From: Haplomitrium mnioides
Taxonomy: Eukaryota; Marchantiophyta; Haplomitriopsida; Calobryales
Assembly (NCBI GenBank): GCA_049999725.1
Contig: JBNGIS010035630.1
Location: 22,156 to 86,155 of the forward strand
DNA length: 64,000 bases
Direction of reading: 5' to 3'
Shown here: positions 1 to 10,992 of the stretch, piece by piece
How positions within the stretch are numbered: the first letter of the stretch is position 1
Layout: each line of letters begins with the position of its first letter
The notes under the pieces: model-generated
Databases searched by the model: none
Told to the model about the DNA's origin: nothing
What the model saw: only the letters and a program-made list of their open reading frames with translations
Position numbers and translations under genes: made by a program

Positions 1-869
1 CAGAAGAAACACTTTGAGCTTCACAATGTGTAGTCATATAGTAAAACCAAAAAAGATGTGCCACAAGAATAAAGTAGCATTGCTATTTGCCACTCAAAGC
101 AGCATAATAGGCTCTACGATGCGTAATTACATAGTTAAAGCACTAGGACCTTGAGAAAGAACCAAGTGAGGTAGCTGTTTGCCACTCAAAAGAAGAGTAT
201 GAGTTTAGAGATGAGTAAAGACACAGTGAAAGCAATAGGTTCTCAGAGCAGAACCAAGTATGCGAGCTCTTTGCAACTCGGAGAAACAATATGAGCTTCA
301 CAAGCTGTGATGATATAGTAAAAGAAGCAAGCTATGGAAAAATAATGAAATAAGGTAGTTGTTTGCCCCGGAAAGAATCAATGTGAGCTTCACCACATTA
401 AATCACAATGTAAAAGTAATAGGCTATAGAAAAAAAAACAAAGTAGGGTTGCATTTTACTATTCGAAAAAAGCACTATAAGCTTCACGATGTGTTATCAT
501 ATAGTAAAACCAAAAAGGTTGTGGCATAAAAGTAAAGTTGCATTGTTGTTTGCCAGTCAAAGCAACATAATGGGCTTTACGATGTGTAGTTAAATAGTAA
601 AAACCCTTGGCTCTTGGAGAAAAACCAAGTGAGGTAGTTCTTTGCCACTAAAATAAAAAAGTATAGACTTGAGGATTTGTAAAGACATAGTGAAGACAAT
701 AGGTTCTTGCAAAAGAACCAAGTATGCTAGCTCTTTGAATACTCACAGAAATAGTATGAGCTTCACAATGTGTAATGATGGATGATATAGTAAAAGCAAC
801 ATGATGTGGAAAACTAATGAAATAAGGTAGCTTTTTGCTACTCATAGACATTTATGCCACTCAAGTTCT
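1..869. repeat. Higher-order tandem array of ~93-bp units, locus 1
   Basis: Nine head-to-tail units of 91-95 bp are visible, starting near 15, 110, 201, 293, 384, 479, 572, 665 and 758. Each opens with a variant of gagcttcacaatgtgtaat, continues with atagtaaaa, and closes with a variant of tttgccactcaaag. The units are not equivalent. The first five (A-E) differ from one another, while unit 6 resembles unit 1, unit 7 resembles unit 2, unit 8 unit 3 and unit 9 unit 4. The array is therefore a higher-order repeat of about 465 bp. The window begins inside the end of an E-type unit, and the right edge is cut by the copia LTR. The same A-B-C-D order recurs at 26077-26498 and 63254-63508. No coding role is apparent. 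Confidence 0.85.
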
Positions 870-995
870 TGTTTTATATATATATAATATATTATCGCAT
901 GGTGTCGCACACATACACATGAGAGTCTCCAGATGATTGAATGGATTGATTGAGTGTAGCCTACTTACATAGGGTATATATATGTCCCTATAACA
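870..995 (-). repeat. Putative 3' LTR of the copia element (about 126 bp)
   Basis: On the minus strand the segment begins TGTTATAGGG and ends AAAACA, giving the usual TG...CA ends. A polypurine-like stretch lies directly before it (996-1007). A TATATATA stretch at about 974-985 could be the promoter TATA box. An LTR this short fits small-LTR copia elements such as those known in pea. The left end abuts the 93-bp array. Since no second LTR was found, the left boundary rests only on the terminal dinucleotides. Confidence 0.6.
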
Positions 996-1007
996 CTCCT
1001 CTTTGGC
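996..1007 (-). other. Polypurine tract of the copia element
   Basis: The minus strand reads GCCAAAGAGGAG immediately before the TG of the LTR, as expected for the plus-strand primer of reverse transcription. The 410 bp between it and the end of RNase H (1008-1420) is the 3' untranslated part of the element. I see no gene there. Confidence 0.6.
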
Positions 1008-1420
1008 TGATTCTTCTTATAGTAATCAGCCATTCTAGGACTGTTTGCTATGTAAGTCCTATTTGAAATTTTATTTATGTATGGTCTCATTAAAACCCTC
1101 TCGCTTTCTTCCGAGGGAAAGAAAGCCACCACGTAATTCATAGGTATTAGATATAATATAGTGTGTAGAGAGTGTGTGTATACAATAAAGTGTCAAAATG
1201 TTGCTTTGATAGTCAAGCTAATATGTGGTGTTGTTGCATACTTTGTGCTTATATCATGGAGATTTGTTTAAAAAATGATGTCTGCTTCAAATGTAATATG
1301 CTCTTGTCATGATCACATGTATGAGATTTCAGGCAAGCTAGATAGTTTCAAAAAGAAATGATTGAATTTGCAAGCTTTTATCTTCATGACTAAAGGTTAC
1401 AAAAGTAGTATAAGCAATCC

Positions 1421-2550
1421 TTATTTGGTGTTTTGGTATAATTCAGATAATCTTCTTAAATCGAGCCTTTGAGTATGTGCTCTGTGTAGAGCAAGTGGAA
1501 GGGATTTGGTGAAGATATCTGCCCTATTATCCTTGCTTGTTATCCATTGGACATTTATTTTGTCACTTTCTCGCTCATGGGTGTAGAAGAAGTTAGCAGG
1601 AATGTGTTTAATTCTAGAGACGTTGATAAATCCTTGAGCAATTTGGTCGACGCATGGTCGATTGTCGTGGTATATTATTGTAAGGGATTTGAAGTAGAAA
1701 TTGGCTAGTATTGATGTTGATATGATCAATGAGTTGTCGAAGTCAAATGCATTCCCTACTAGCCTCATATAGTGTTATGATTTTTGCATTGTTTGTAGAG
1801 GTAGTTGTAATGGTTTGTTTAGTGCTTTTCCATGAGATAGTAGTGCTTCTTTTAAGGAAGACATATCATGTTTGAGACTTTGCATCATCAAGATCGAATA
1901 AATATTCATCGTTGGCATAACCGACAATGTCATTTGGTGCATTTTTAGGGAAGAAGAGTCCCATATATTTTGTACCTTTTAGGTATCTAAAAATGCGTTT
2001 GAGTCCATTCCAGTGGCCAATGGTGAGCAAGGAGTTGTGCTTAGCAAGTATGTTTAGTGTAAAAGATAAATTAGGTCTTGTTTGATTTGCAAGGTACATG
2101 AGAGCTCCGATTGTCGAAAGGTATGTTTTTTCTTATCCCAAAGTTTGTTCATGTTCCTTTCATTTTCCAAATATGTCTTTGGTTGGGTCCAAAGATCTCA
2201 TTTCCATGGGAGTGCTTGTCGGATGAGTATTATCCATATTAAATTGCTTGAGGATCTTGGATGTATATGTGGACTAGTGGACTAGAATTCCATCAGGTAG
2301 ATGCTCAAACAGAATGCTGAGACAGAAATTTGGTTCCTTGATGTCTTGCATTTTAAATGTCTTTTAGTTTGGCAGTTGTGTTGGCTGCTAGTATTTTTGT
2401 ACCAAAAATATTTATGTCGTGTGCATAAAGTGCAACTACGATGTATTAAGAGTCCTAGTGTTTCATGAACACGCATCGAGCAATGTCATCATTTGGAAAA
2501 TTCAGTGCCACCATTTCAGATTTGAATCTTTGGTACCAATTTCTGCCACT
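1421..2550 (-). pseudogene. Copia reverse transcriptase C-terminal half and RNase H, degraded
   Basis: Two open pieces are clear. The piece at 1866-2099 carries the palm/connection stretch with YLANQTRPNLSF and RYLKGTKYMGL and the start of RNase H (DLDDAKSQT followed by a stop). The piece at 1421-1768 carries the RNase H C-terminus, with IYHDNRPCVDQIAQ, the RIKHIPANFFYTHERE stretch and the final DNRADIFTKSLP motif typical of copia. Between them the reading frame shifts. Near 2418 the RT active site reads Tyr-Ala-His-Asp instead of Tyr-x-Asp-Asp, so the enzyme could not polymerise. The frame leading in from 2551 is closed by TAG where the family normally has CAG (Gln) after YGLK, a C-to-T change. 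Confidence 0.85.
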
Positions 2551-3534
2551 CTATTTGAGTCCATATATCAATCTCAGGACTTGAACTACCATTTTTGTTT
2601 CTGATTGATCAATTGGTGATCGAGATGCATTAATAGAATGCTTTGCTAACTTCACATTTTCATGTGGTGTTCTTTGATGATGGGGGACAAAAGGTCCACT
2701 ATGGTGTTGCTCATGCAACTTGTATGTATGTGGGACTAAAGGTCTTCTAAAATGCTGCGTGCTGAGCAAATTTGCTGGATGGACTAAAGGTCCTTGAATG
2801 ACATTGTGCAACTTCTTTTCCATCATTTGGTATTGTCTTTTCAACATGAGAACTACAGGTCCTTTCTGGATTGGTAGTGGCCTTTCATAGAAAAAAGGTA
2901 CTTTCATTTGTTGGCCATAGAGGACAAAAGGTCCTTTTCCGAGATTGAGGTCTTTATGGACAAAAGATCCTTCATTATTCATTGTGATTATATGAACTAA
3001 ATGTCCATTTTCATAGTGCATGTCATGAAGGATAGAAAGTCCAACCTCAGAGTTTAGGCCATGAGAGACAAAAGGTCCAATCTGAGTATTTGAGCCGCTT
3101 GGAACTAAAGGTCCATTTGCATTGTGGTTGTTCTCCCCCTGAATATGAAATGCCATTCTTGATATGAGCTCACAGGGTGCCTTCATAAAACTCAAGGTGT
3201 TTAGAATGCTATATAAGTAGGCAGTGATAACGTCCATGATGTGCATAGTGAGATGGCATTGGAGAGTGAATGCTATCATATATGTGTATGTTTTAGTATC
3301 CATAACATGTGAGTATGCGAGGTTATAATCATGTCCAGGGATTTGAGTGTATTCTTTGGCCACTAGTCTTGCTTTGAATCGTGTGACATCGCCTTTCGCA
3401 TTGTGTTTTGGAAAAACTATAAATCTGTAATCTGTCACGTACATGTCGTGAAAGCTAGCATTACAGATGCAAATACTTGTCGTCGTATGAGAGAGTCTAG
3501 TTCCAAATTTATGATTGTCTCCTATTGTGACCAA
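2551..3534 (-). pseudogene. Copia reverse transcriptase N-terminal half with internal 12-residue repeats
   Basis: A 327-codon open frame. Residues about 52-112 match the copia RT fingers: FKARLVAKEYTQIPGHDY, then the MDVITAYLYSILN motif that includes the first catalytic Asp. The last residues, VLRLIYGLK, match the conserved LYGLK motif. In ordinary copia RT only about 15-25 residues separate the MxxP stretch (here FMKAP, about 117-120) from LYGLK. Here about 195 residues separate them, and residues about 140-295 form a degenerate tandem repeat with core Gly-Pro-(Phe/Leu)-Val. The frame stays open through the whole insertion. The final stop replaces a normally coding CAG codon. This polyprotein fragment is not a stand-alone gene. 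Confidence 0.85.
2686..3114 (-). repeat. In-frame 36-bp minisatellite inside copia RT
   Basis: About eleven copies of a core read on the plus strand as gacaaaaggtcc or gactaaaggtcc. They start near 2686, 2734, 2782, 2851, 2890, 2923, 2959, 2995, 3031, 3067 and 3103. The last five intervals are exactly 36 bp, the first two are 48 bp. Both are multiples of three, so on the minus strand each copy gives Gly-Pro-Phe/Leu-Val in the same frame. The core is an imperfect hairpin, GGAC-CTTTT-GTCC. It sits between two conserved blocks of the reverse transcriptase. Confidence 0.85.
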
Positions 3535-3968
3535 TCGGTTCTAGATTGTGCTTCTTGTACAGATAAAGGGTCAAGTGTATCATTTTCTATTGATTGTGAT
3601 ACAGAGAATGCAAATAGATCATCCATAGAGGTCTGGGTTTGGTCCCATATGTGACCGGTATGGGAATAGTCAATTGCTATTTCATCATTGTCGATCACAA
3701 TGTGTAACGATGTTTGGTTTATTCTTTGAGCCTTTAGGTCTACCATGTTTTCCTTTGGGTTGTATTTCAATGGCAAGGGTTTCGAATTTTTGAATTCCAG
3801 CCGATGCATTGGTGTGTCAACGTGTGATTTGGTGACGTTGGTTGCATTGTTAAATGCATTAGGCATTTTGATTAATGTTTGTTGTAAATGGAGGAGTTGT
3901 TTGACTTTGGCTTTGGACTGTCCATTTCGTTGATCAAAGTCTAATAGAAAGTGTTGGTGCCAGATCAA
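3522..3968 (-). pseudogene. Copia integrase-RT linker region
   Basis: A 148-codon open frame lies between the integrase C-terminus and the RT. Its start (about residues 1-60: IWHQHFLLDFDQRNGQ, then VKQLLHLQQTLIKMPNAFNNATNVTKSHV) matches the Q-(K/L)-x-I/L-H-L-Q-x-(L/I)-x-x-x-(L/M)-P-(D/N)-A-F motif that follows integrase in a common plant copia lineage. The rest is low-conservation linker rich in Asp and Ser. It overlaps the RT frame by 13 bases in another phase, showing a frameshift at about 3525. A 120-bp stretch of frame breaks (3969-4091) separates it from the integrase piece. Confidence 0.75.
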
Positions 3969-4091
3969 GTTGTCCTCAAGTTTGGGTTGTATAGCTTTGT
4001 CCTCTTACAAAAGATGTAGGAAAGAATCTTCAAAGAATTGACAGCCTGCAAATCGAGACTTAAACACATCAGAGATTGAAGGTTCAAGATA

Positions 4092-4860
4092 TCAAATGAT
4101 AGAAGGGGATTCAAAACCGATGTATATGTCTTTTTGGTGTTGGGTTCCTATCTTTGTTTGATGTGGTTCTATGATTGGGACAAGGAGGATGCAGCCAAAG
4201 GTTCGAAGATGTGAGATATCTATAGGAATTCCGGTTGTGACTTGGTATGGGGAGTTCTGATTGAATACAAATGGTTTAGAATATAGAAAGGATGTTGCGT
4301 GCATGAATGGGTGTCCCCAAGTTGTGGTGGGGAGGTTAGAATTCATAAGTAATGGTTTTGCTATTAGCTGTATTCTTTTGATAGCAGATTCTGCAATGCC
4401 ATTTTGAAAGTGTACATGTGGAACTAAATATTGGATATATATGCCAGCAGATGTGCAAATTGGTCAAATGTTTGGGAAGAGAATTCTTTAGCGTTAACCA
4501 CTCTCAGATTTCTGATTGGGTAATAAGGAACTTGTGTCCGAGAGTTTAAAGATTTGGGATAGAAGTTTCGGAAAGACCATGTTTTTGGTTATGAGTAGGG
4601 ATACCTAGGACCATTTGGATAATGCATCAATGGTGACTAGAAAGTATTGGAAGGGTCGTGAAGGTTGATTGATAGGTCCACAAATATGAGCGTGGATTCT
4701 CTCGAGTAATCGTGATCGTTGTTTTGTCACTAGAAGGTGTAATTCTCTGTTTGCCTTGTGCACATGAAAAATATTTGGTATTCAATGGGAGGGGATGCAT
4801 GATGTGGGGCATGCCTTTGCTACTGTTTTTGATGCGGTAGAGCATGTCTTGGCCGAGATG
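4092..4860 (-). pseudogene. Copia integrase core and end of GAG-pre-integrase domain
   Basis: From 4845 downward the frame gives the second half of the GAG-pre-integrase zinc region (SCAQGKQ, a Cys plus GKQ remnant) and the start of integrase up to a stop at 4627. The piece 4346-4092 gives the integrase C-terminal core, with LPTTTWGHPFMHATSFLYSKP, then SPYQVTTGIPIDISHLRTFGC and IYIGFESPSII. Both are strongly copia-like. Between them (4347-4626) the sequence still encodes NGIAESAIKRIQ, with the catalytic Glu of the DDE triad, but in broken frames. G1 inserted at 4861, within the GAG-pre-integrase coding sequence. Confidence 0.85.
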
Positions 4861-6867
4861 TGTCAGCCTTGTGGTCGGACCATTTTCTCCTTTCCGACTA
4901 ATTTACACCCACTTAAGGACTCACTTGTGTTTCGGAACCTTTTATGGGAGGGGCTTTGCACCAATTTGACCCCAACTCCTACTTTCCCACTCTCCAGTAA
5001 CTACCACCCCACCTTACAACAACCAATGACAACACATTCATTCATACATCCACAGCCAGCACCTGCTCTTCCACTGCAACCAATAGACCCGAATAGCATT
5101 TCATAATATTTCAGTGGTCCAGAGTTATTCCCACTCTAATGAGCCTCTAGCATGTCCTTCTTCTAATGCCAACAAATGCAAGTCACACCCCTCGTTTAGG
5201 CCTTAACCTCTAAAGGTGCCACTTTGGAAGAGAGTGGCGAACAAAACAGGGGATTTCATTCATGTATGAGATGGCCCAGTTGCAAGTTATCTTCTTGAGG
5301 TCTTCAGAAGTTCCTCTTTACCTCCCAGCCCTTTTCACTGACCAACAATTGCTTTAGCAGCAAACCTCCTCATTCACACTCACTTCTCAACTGCACATAT
5401 AAATAGACTGAGCATCTTCTGAGGGCAATCCGAAATATAATTAAGGAGTCCACAACTGGACCCAATCACCTTGTAAACAAAATGGGAACAAATCCCAACA
5501 TCCGAAATGCCACAATGCAATGTTAAAGACTCTGACTTCCCTTTTGCATGGTGTTCCTGGGGTCTGAACAAGTGGAATGCAGGTGTACTCCAAATCCTAA
5601 GAGGTTCACAGAAAATACAAACAGAACACAAATCTAAGTAATACACACGAACATAGATATGAACACATGCACACTGCTTCGCCAACATTGTAGGCCCTTC
5701 AACGTTTCAAGATCTAAGCTTTCCAACAGAATTCCCTTCACCTTGAATCAGTAACTCTAGTCTTCCTTCAATTCCCCACCCACGCACTCTCCTCTAGATA
5801 GTTTTTCAACTTCCCTCACGAGAAGCCGTGAATTTACTTCCTCAAACTCACAAGAGGATTTTTTTAACTTCCACCTCTGGAAGATAGTCCCCTGGATTGC
5901 TGGTCACCTACTCAGCCACGAGCTTTGAATGGATCTTCTTTGTAGTGCGTGGGCACTAACGCAACCACTCCTCTTTTGGCTCCACTTGGAAAACTTGACC
6001 AGAAACACCCCCAAGTGCCTCTGGGATTGATGCTCCTGTACAAATGATGTTGAGACGACCCCAAGATTCCCCCTTGGCAGCCTCTTCGGAACTCAAGACC
6101 GAAAGAATACCCCTTCAACTTCAAGTAGCAATACACCTCTAAATGTTGGTCCACCTACAGCTTGAGACTCTAGAAGTCCACGCGCAGTGATTCTCAGCGC
6201 CCCTCTAGTCGACCTCCACCCTCGCTAGCCCCCTTGCACAAATCCACTCACCTCTCGTGAATCTTCTCTAGAATTCTTTCCTCCCTTCCTCGTTGCATCT
6301 TTCTCTTAGAGATAGCTTGCACTCCTCAATTTTTCATATTCATCAACTCCCCCAAATGTCGCACCGACCCAATCTATACCCCCTTGCACGCGCGTTTCCC
6401 TCCAGCGTTTCTTATTCAAGATTTTCCCTTTGCTCCTCGCGTGACTTGGTTGTTTTTCCCGTTAGCAACCGTTTCTTGGCGCGGTGACACCTGTTAGTAC
6501 AGTCAAGGGTGGTTCCACAATTCAACAGGGTGCCCCGCAGTTCCACCATGTCACGGGAAGACAACCTTGATAGAGATCGAAGGTATGTCCCGACGTACGC
6601 TGGTCCATATTAGTGAATCGAGGAAGGTGAGGCAGTCGCTACTCATTGCCCTGACGTAGCAATCTAGGTGAAGATCCAAAGCCAGGGTCCAAAGGGATCT
6701 GTTCTACAGCGAGATCCAAAGATATGTGTCTGAAGAGTGATAGGCCCGCTGATCAACTCTCAGATTAAATGCCCAACGTATCTCGCAGACTGATCCTCAG
6801 CAATTCGCTGGCAGATCTGCAATTTTCCTCGGCTGGTCATCAACTTCCCTCGGGCTGCTTCCCCGCT

Positions 6868-7960
6868 GCCATGTATCCAAAATTCTCCACGGACTCCTGC
6901 AAAGCGCCACGTTTCCGCTGCCTCCCACGGACTGCTCCAAGGCCACCACATTTCCGATGTCACACCGTCCGCCGCCGCCCGCAAGGTGGAAGTCGGACCG
7001 CTGCTGCCACCTTGATTCCAAAATTGACTGCCTTCCGATGGATCCCATGGACTCCTCCCATTCTGCTACGTCTCGGATGTCTCCCACAGATTCTTGGAAG
7101 TCGCCACGTCTTCGAAATTCTCCACGGACTCCTGCAAGGCTGCCACATTTCCGATGTCACGTCATCCGCCGCTGCCTGCAAGGTGGAAGTTGGACCGCCA
7201 CTACCTCCTTGATTCCAAACTTGAATGCCTTCCAATGGATCTTGCGGACTCCTCGCAGTCTGCCACGTTTTCGATGTCTCCCAGGGATTCCCAGAAGTCG
7301 CCACGTCTCCAAAATTCTCCACGGACTCCTACAAGGTTGCCACGTTTTCGATGTTGCGCTGTCCGCTACCGCCCGCAAGGTGGAAGTTGGACCACCACTG
7401 CCCCCTTGATTCCGAAGTTGACTGCCTTTCGATGGATTCTGCGGACTCCTTATAGTCTGCTATGTCTCCGATATCTCCCATGGATTCCTCGAAGCTACCA
7501 CGTCTCCGAAATTCTCCACGGACTCCTGCAAAGCGCCACGTTTCCCATGCCTTCCACGGACTNNNNNNNNNNNNNNNNNNNNNNNNNNNNNNNNNNNNNN
7601 NNNNNNNNNNNNNNNNNNNNNNNNNNNNNNNNNNNNNNNNNNNNNNNNNNNNNNNNNNNNNNTCCACGGACTGCTCCAAGGCTGCCACGTTTCCAATGTT
7701 GCGCCATCCGACGCCACCGGCAAGGTGGAAGTTGGACCGCCACTGACCTGGATTTCCAAAGTTGACTCTCATCCGATGTCTTCCACGAACTCCCCCGAAA
7801 TGTACCTTCCGATGTTTCCCACGGACACCTCCCAAGTTGCCATGTTTCCCATGTCTCCCCCAGATTCCACGAAGTCGTCACGTCCCCTAAGTTCTCCACA
7901 GACACCTTTTAGGCTGCCATAACTATGATGTCTCGCCATCCGCCGCCGCCCACAAAGTGN
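6868..7960. repeat. ~197-bp tandem satellite-like repeat in G1 3' LTR
   Basis: Landmark GTGGAAGTYGGACC recurs at 6986, 7183, 7380 and, past a gap, 7724. The first two spacings are 197 bp. Each unit also contains shorter internal echoes of ccacggactcctgcaag and gccacgtttccgatgtc. The array sits on the plus strand, antisense to the coding direction of G1. A related module occurs in the LTRs of families B and P. The 100-base gap at 7563-7662 falls within the array, so copy number is uncertain. Confidence 0.8.
7563..7662. other. Assembly gap (100 N)
   Basis: Exactly 100 unknown bases, inside the tandem part of the G1 3' LTR. The flanks both read tccacggact, so the gap is probably a collapsed or unresolved repeat. 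Translations across it are meaningless. Confidence 0.99.
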
Positions 7961-8059
7961 NNNNNNNNNNNNNNNNNNNNNNNNNNNNNNNNNNNNNNNN
8001 NNNNNNNNNNNNNNNNNNNNNNNNNNNNNNNNNNNNNNNNNNNNNNNNNNNNNNNNNNN
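7960..8059. other. Assembly gap (100 N)
   Basis: Exactly 100 unknown bases in the G1 3' LTR. The other LTR of the same element has continuous sequence in the matching place (about 17590-17700: aagtggaagttggaccaccatag to ccttccgtagcatccc), so the missing content can be predicted from it. Confidence 0.99.
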
Positions 8060-8771
8060 CCTTCTGTAGCATCCTGCGGCTCCTCCGAAGCCGCCACGTT
8101 TCTAAAGTCTTCCACAGCCATTTTCAAAGTCGCCACGTCTCCGAAGTTTCTCTGGGGCTCTGCCCAGTGTGCCACGATTTCGAAGGTTCTTTCGGACTCG
8201 CTGTGTTAGAAGTGTTATTTTCCGACTTTCGCCGTATCTACGTCCTCAGTGCAGCTGCATCCATATCAATTCCTTCCAACCCCCCTTCGCGAGATTCTTC
8301 TCCTTGCTCTGACGCTCCCGCTGCGACAGATCTCTCCTCCTCGAATCTTTTTGGGTCTCCTCCTTCCGTACTTGCATCCTTGCTGGGTTTATGGCCCGCT
8401 CTTTCATCACCGACTTGCCCCGCCTGTATTTCCTCCTCGGCATCTGAAATTCCTCTCCCTCTTTCTCGCTCACTCAGCCCTGCTTCCATCTTGATTTGCT
8501 GCGAGTCCATTTGCACCACCTTGCTTGCATTTCTTTTTCATCTGACTCATGTTGATTCCACAAGGCTCCTCCATTGAAGTGCATGATTCATGATATAAAA
8601 TGGGAAAAACGGAAAAGGAAAGGAAGAGGAGAGAGGGAAGAGAGGGGAAGTATGGAATAATAATAATATAACAATAAAATATAAAAGAATAATATAAATT
8701 GAAAGAATAAACTAAACTTGAAGCTAAGTAATCACAAAATTTAGAAAAAACTCAAAAACACTCGATCGACA

Positions 8772-8787
8772 TAACTCCCCTTTTAAT
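8772..8787 (-). other. G1 polypurine tract
   Basis: On the minus strand the sequence AATTAAAAGGGGAGTTA lies directly before the 3' LTR. The same motif precedes the B-family LTR at 32845. The following 290 bp (8788-9075) is the non-coding 3' end of the element, rich in CA/AC, with no gene seen. Confidence 0.75.
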
Positions 8788-9075
8788 TGTGCAACAACCC
8801 CACAAATACCCTTCCTCCCTTTGACCTTTTTGGGCTCCTTTGTGGATGCCCTTCAGTCGACCTAGCCACCACACAACGCACCACTCACACAACACAAAGA
8901 CACGAACAAACACACCCCACCAAACTCATATACCCAAAACCTACACTTCGCTGTCGGATAGTGGTACACCCACACACGCCAACTCTACTCCCACATATGT
9001 ACAAAACTCCCACGCTACTGTACATGGGGGCATTCTCCTCATGGGTTCTCTTGGTGGTAATACCGCTTGAGCCTA

Positions 9076-10150
9076 TCATAATGGACCCGATTGGGAATGT
9101 GTAGCCCCCGTCAATGTGCTCAACTCCACTGACCCATTGTCATGAAGTATTCTCACCATGTACGGCACCATCCACCTGGTATGCAGCTTCCCGGAGAATT
9201 GCAAGAACCTATTGTCGTAGAGCAGCACCAAATCCCCACCTTTGAAGTTGACGGGCAGCCGCTTCTTATCGTGTTGCTTCTTGGTCAACTGCTATTGATG
9301 TTCCAGCCACTCATGCTCCCTTGCTCTGATCTCCTCCAATGCCTCCAGCTGATGTACCCTTTCCATTTGGCTTGGGCTCTCCGCCAATCTCTCCTCCACA
9401 GTCACTAGAGTTGTTGGGACGTCAAACTCCACCGGGACCAACGAGTGTTGTCCAAAAACCAGGAAGTAAGAGTAGTAGCTCGTGGTTGTCTTGTAGGCCA
9501 GGTTATATGCGTAAGTAGCGGTTAGCAGTTTTAAATCCCAATCCACTTTATTGGCTGCCACCGTCTTGTTCAAAATTTTGCTCATAATGTCGTTGGCCCT
9601 CTCTGTTAACCCATTGGCCTTTGGGTGATAGGCTGTGGTTTTTCGGTGCTTGATCAAGTACCTCCCCGTGAGCTCACCAATGACTTGATTAATGAAATGC
9701 GTACCTTGGTCACTCACCAACTCCAACGGTGCTCCAAATCGGGTGAAGATCTACTCGTAGAGTAATCGAGCCACCGTCGGTGCGTCATCCTTCCTGGTTG
9801 CCCTAGCCTCAACCCACTTGGTGGCATAATCAGTGGAAAGCAGAATATACATGTTTCCTCACCTCGTGGACAGAGTGATGGGCCCAATGAAGTCAACCCC
9901 CCACTTCTCAAATAGAGTTACGGGAATGATTGGCACTAGGGGATGGTGGCATGCTATTGCCGGTTTTCTAGTCCACTGACAGGCATCACACCTCTTCACA
10001 AAGAAGAGGACATCCCTATGCAGGGTGGGCCACTATTATTTAGCATTCACGATTTTTTGTATGGTGGTTTTCGCAACAAAATGACTACCGACCTCTTTCT
10101 CGTGCATGGCTCGTATCACCACTATAGACTTGTCCTTCTTTAGACTCTTG
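9076..10150 (-). pseudogene. G1 integrase
   Basis: In minus-strand order there is a His-Cys zinc-binding region (AMHEKEVGSHF ... VKRCDACQ), the first catalytic Asp in GVDFIGPIT, the second in SDQGTHF, and the Glu in NGLTERAND. The core piece 9292-9726 is open. It ends in one stop and resumes in frame at 9288-9076 with the C-terminal beta domain (KKQHDKK ... GDLVLLYDNRF ... LHTRWMVPYMV). The GPY/F signature has Val in place of Gly. The protein ends shortly after with no chromodomain. The first third (9714-10150) has at least three stops, several being TGG-to-TAG type. The domain would insert cDNA into host DNA, but this copy is inactive. Confidence 0.9.
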
Positions 10151-10248
10151 CATATCTGCCCATCCATGCCTTGCCTGTGCAGCATTCCCTTGACCATGAG
10201 AAAGGGACTCACCTTTCTAAGAAAAATCGGTGCTTGTTCTAGCGTGCA

Positions 10249-10992
10249 TCATGGGGGAATCTTTGCAGTCAAGAGGAACTCAATGATGTCTCTATATTCT
10301 GTGGGTCTCCCTTCTTTGATGTGGAACAGATCTTCATCAGCGAAGGTGTCCCCAACCCCCTCCGCACTCGGCTGCCCCTCAATCATCGAGAAAAAATCGA
10401 CATTGTGGTGTTTCTTCTCCAGTTTGATACATACCTCAAAATCAAACTCTTGGAGTAGCAACATCCACCTCGCCACTATTCTAGTCAAATCAGGCTTGTT
10501 GACCATGTATTTCAGGGCATCATGATCAGTGTGGAACACCACCTTGTAGTGCAACAAGTAATGCCTGAATTTCTTTAGTGAGTAGATTATCTCCAAGGCC
10601 TCACAATCGGTGGACAAGTAATTCTTTTTTGTTGTTGAGAGGAGTCTATTGTCAAAGTAGATTGGGTGGTCCCTTCCTTCCTCATCCAATTGGCTCAACA
10701 CTCCTCCCACACAGAAACCTGAAACATCCACCATCACATGGAACTCTTTGGACCAGCTTGGGGGTGCAGGGGCATTGGCCAATTGCCTTTTGAGCTCATT
10801 AAAGTTAGATCTCCTTGGCTTGGTTGGCTCAAAATCGCTGCCCCTCTTCACCATCTCAGTTAGGTGGTAGGCTACTAAGGAAAATTTTGGGATGAACCTC
10901 CGGTAGTAGCCCACAAAGTCTAGCAATCCTTGCACCTCCACCATGCATGTTGGAAATGCCACACCCAGCCATATTGCCGACCTTATGCCCAA
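10249..10992 (-). pseudogene. G1 RT thumb/connection and RNase H
   Basis: A 247-codon open frame. After a frameshifted start it shows VQGLLDFVGYYRRFIPKFS (the conserved connection motif), then RNase H with the Asp of MVDVSGFCVGGVLSQLDEEGRDHPIYF, the Glu of STDCEALEI and the Asp of FHTDHDALKYM. The end (NVDFFSMIEG) matches the (A/V)D-x-x-SR motif, with Ser-Met for Ser-Arg. All three main RNase H acidic residues are present, making this the best preserved part of G1. It is out of frame with the upstream RT palm because of a frameshift near 10990. Confidence 0.9.

Larger units (their letters stand above)
4861..8771 (-). repeat. G1 3' LTR
   Basis: About 3.9 kb, including two 100-base gaps. It aligns along its length with 14782-18414. 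In a roughly 300-bp stretch compared by eye (5101-5405 against 15020-15330) I counted about 22 differences, so the element is old. From left to right it holds a unique part (4861-6760), a tandem-repeat part (about 6850-8180), a T/C-rich part (8220-8580) and an A/G-rich end (8590-8771). The short open frames inside are not conserved as proteins. The sequence CTATTTATATG on the minus strand near 5393-5403 is a weak TATA candidate. Confidence 0.9.

Noticed and set aside
1-869. CRISPR-like array
   Set aside because: Units are about 93 bp, wholly repetitive without unique spacers, in a plant transposon context.
7094-7905. Open frames crossing the 100-base gap in the G1 3' LTR
   Set aside because: They include unknown bases and follow tandem repeats.
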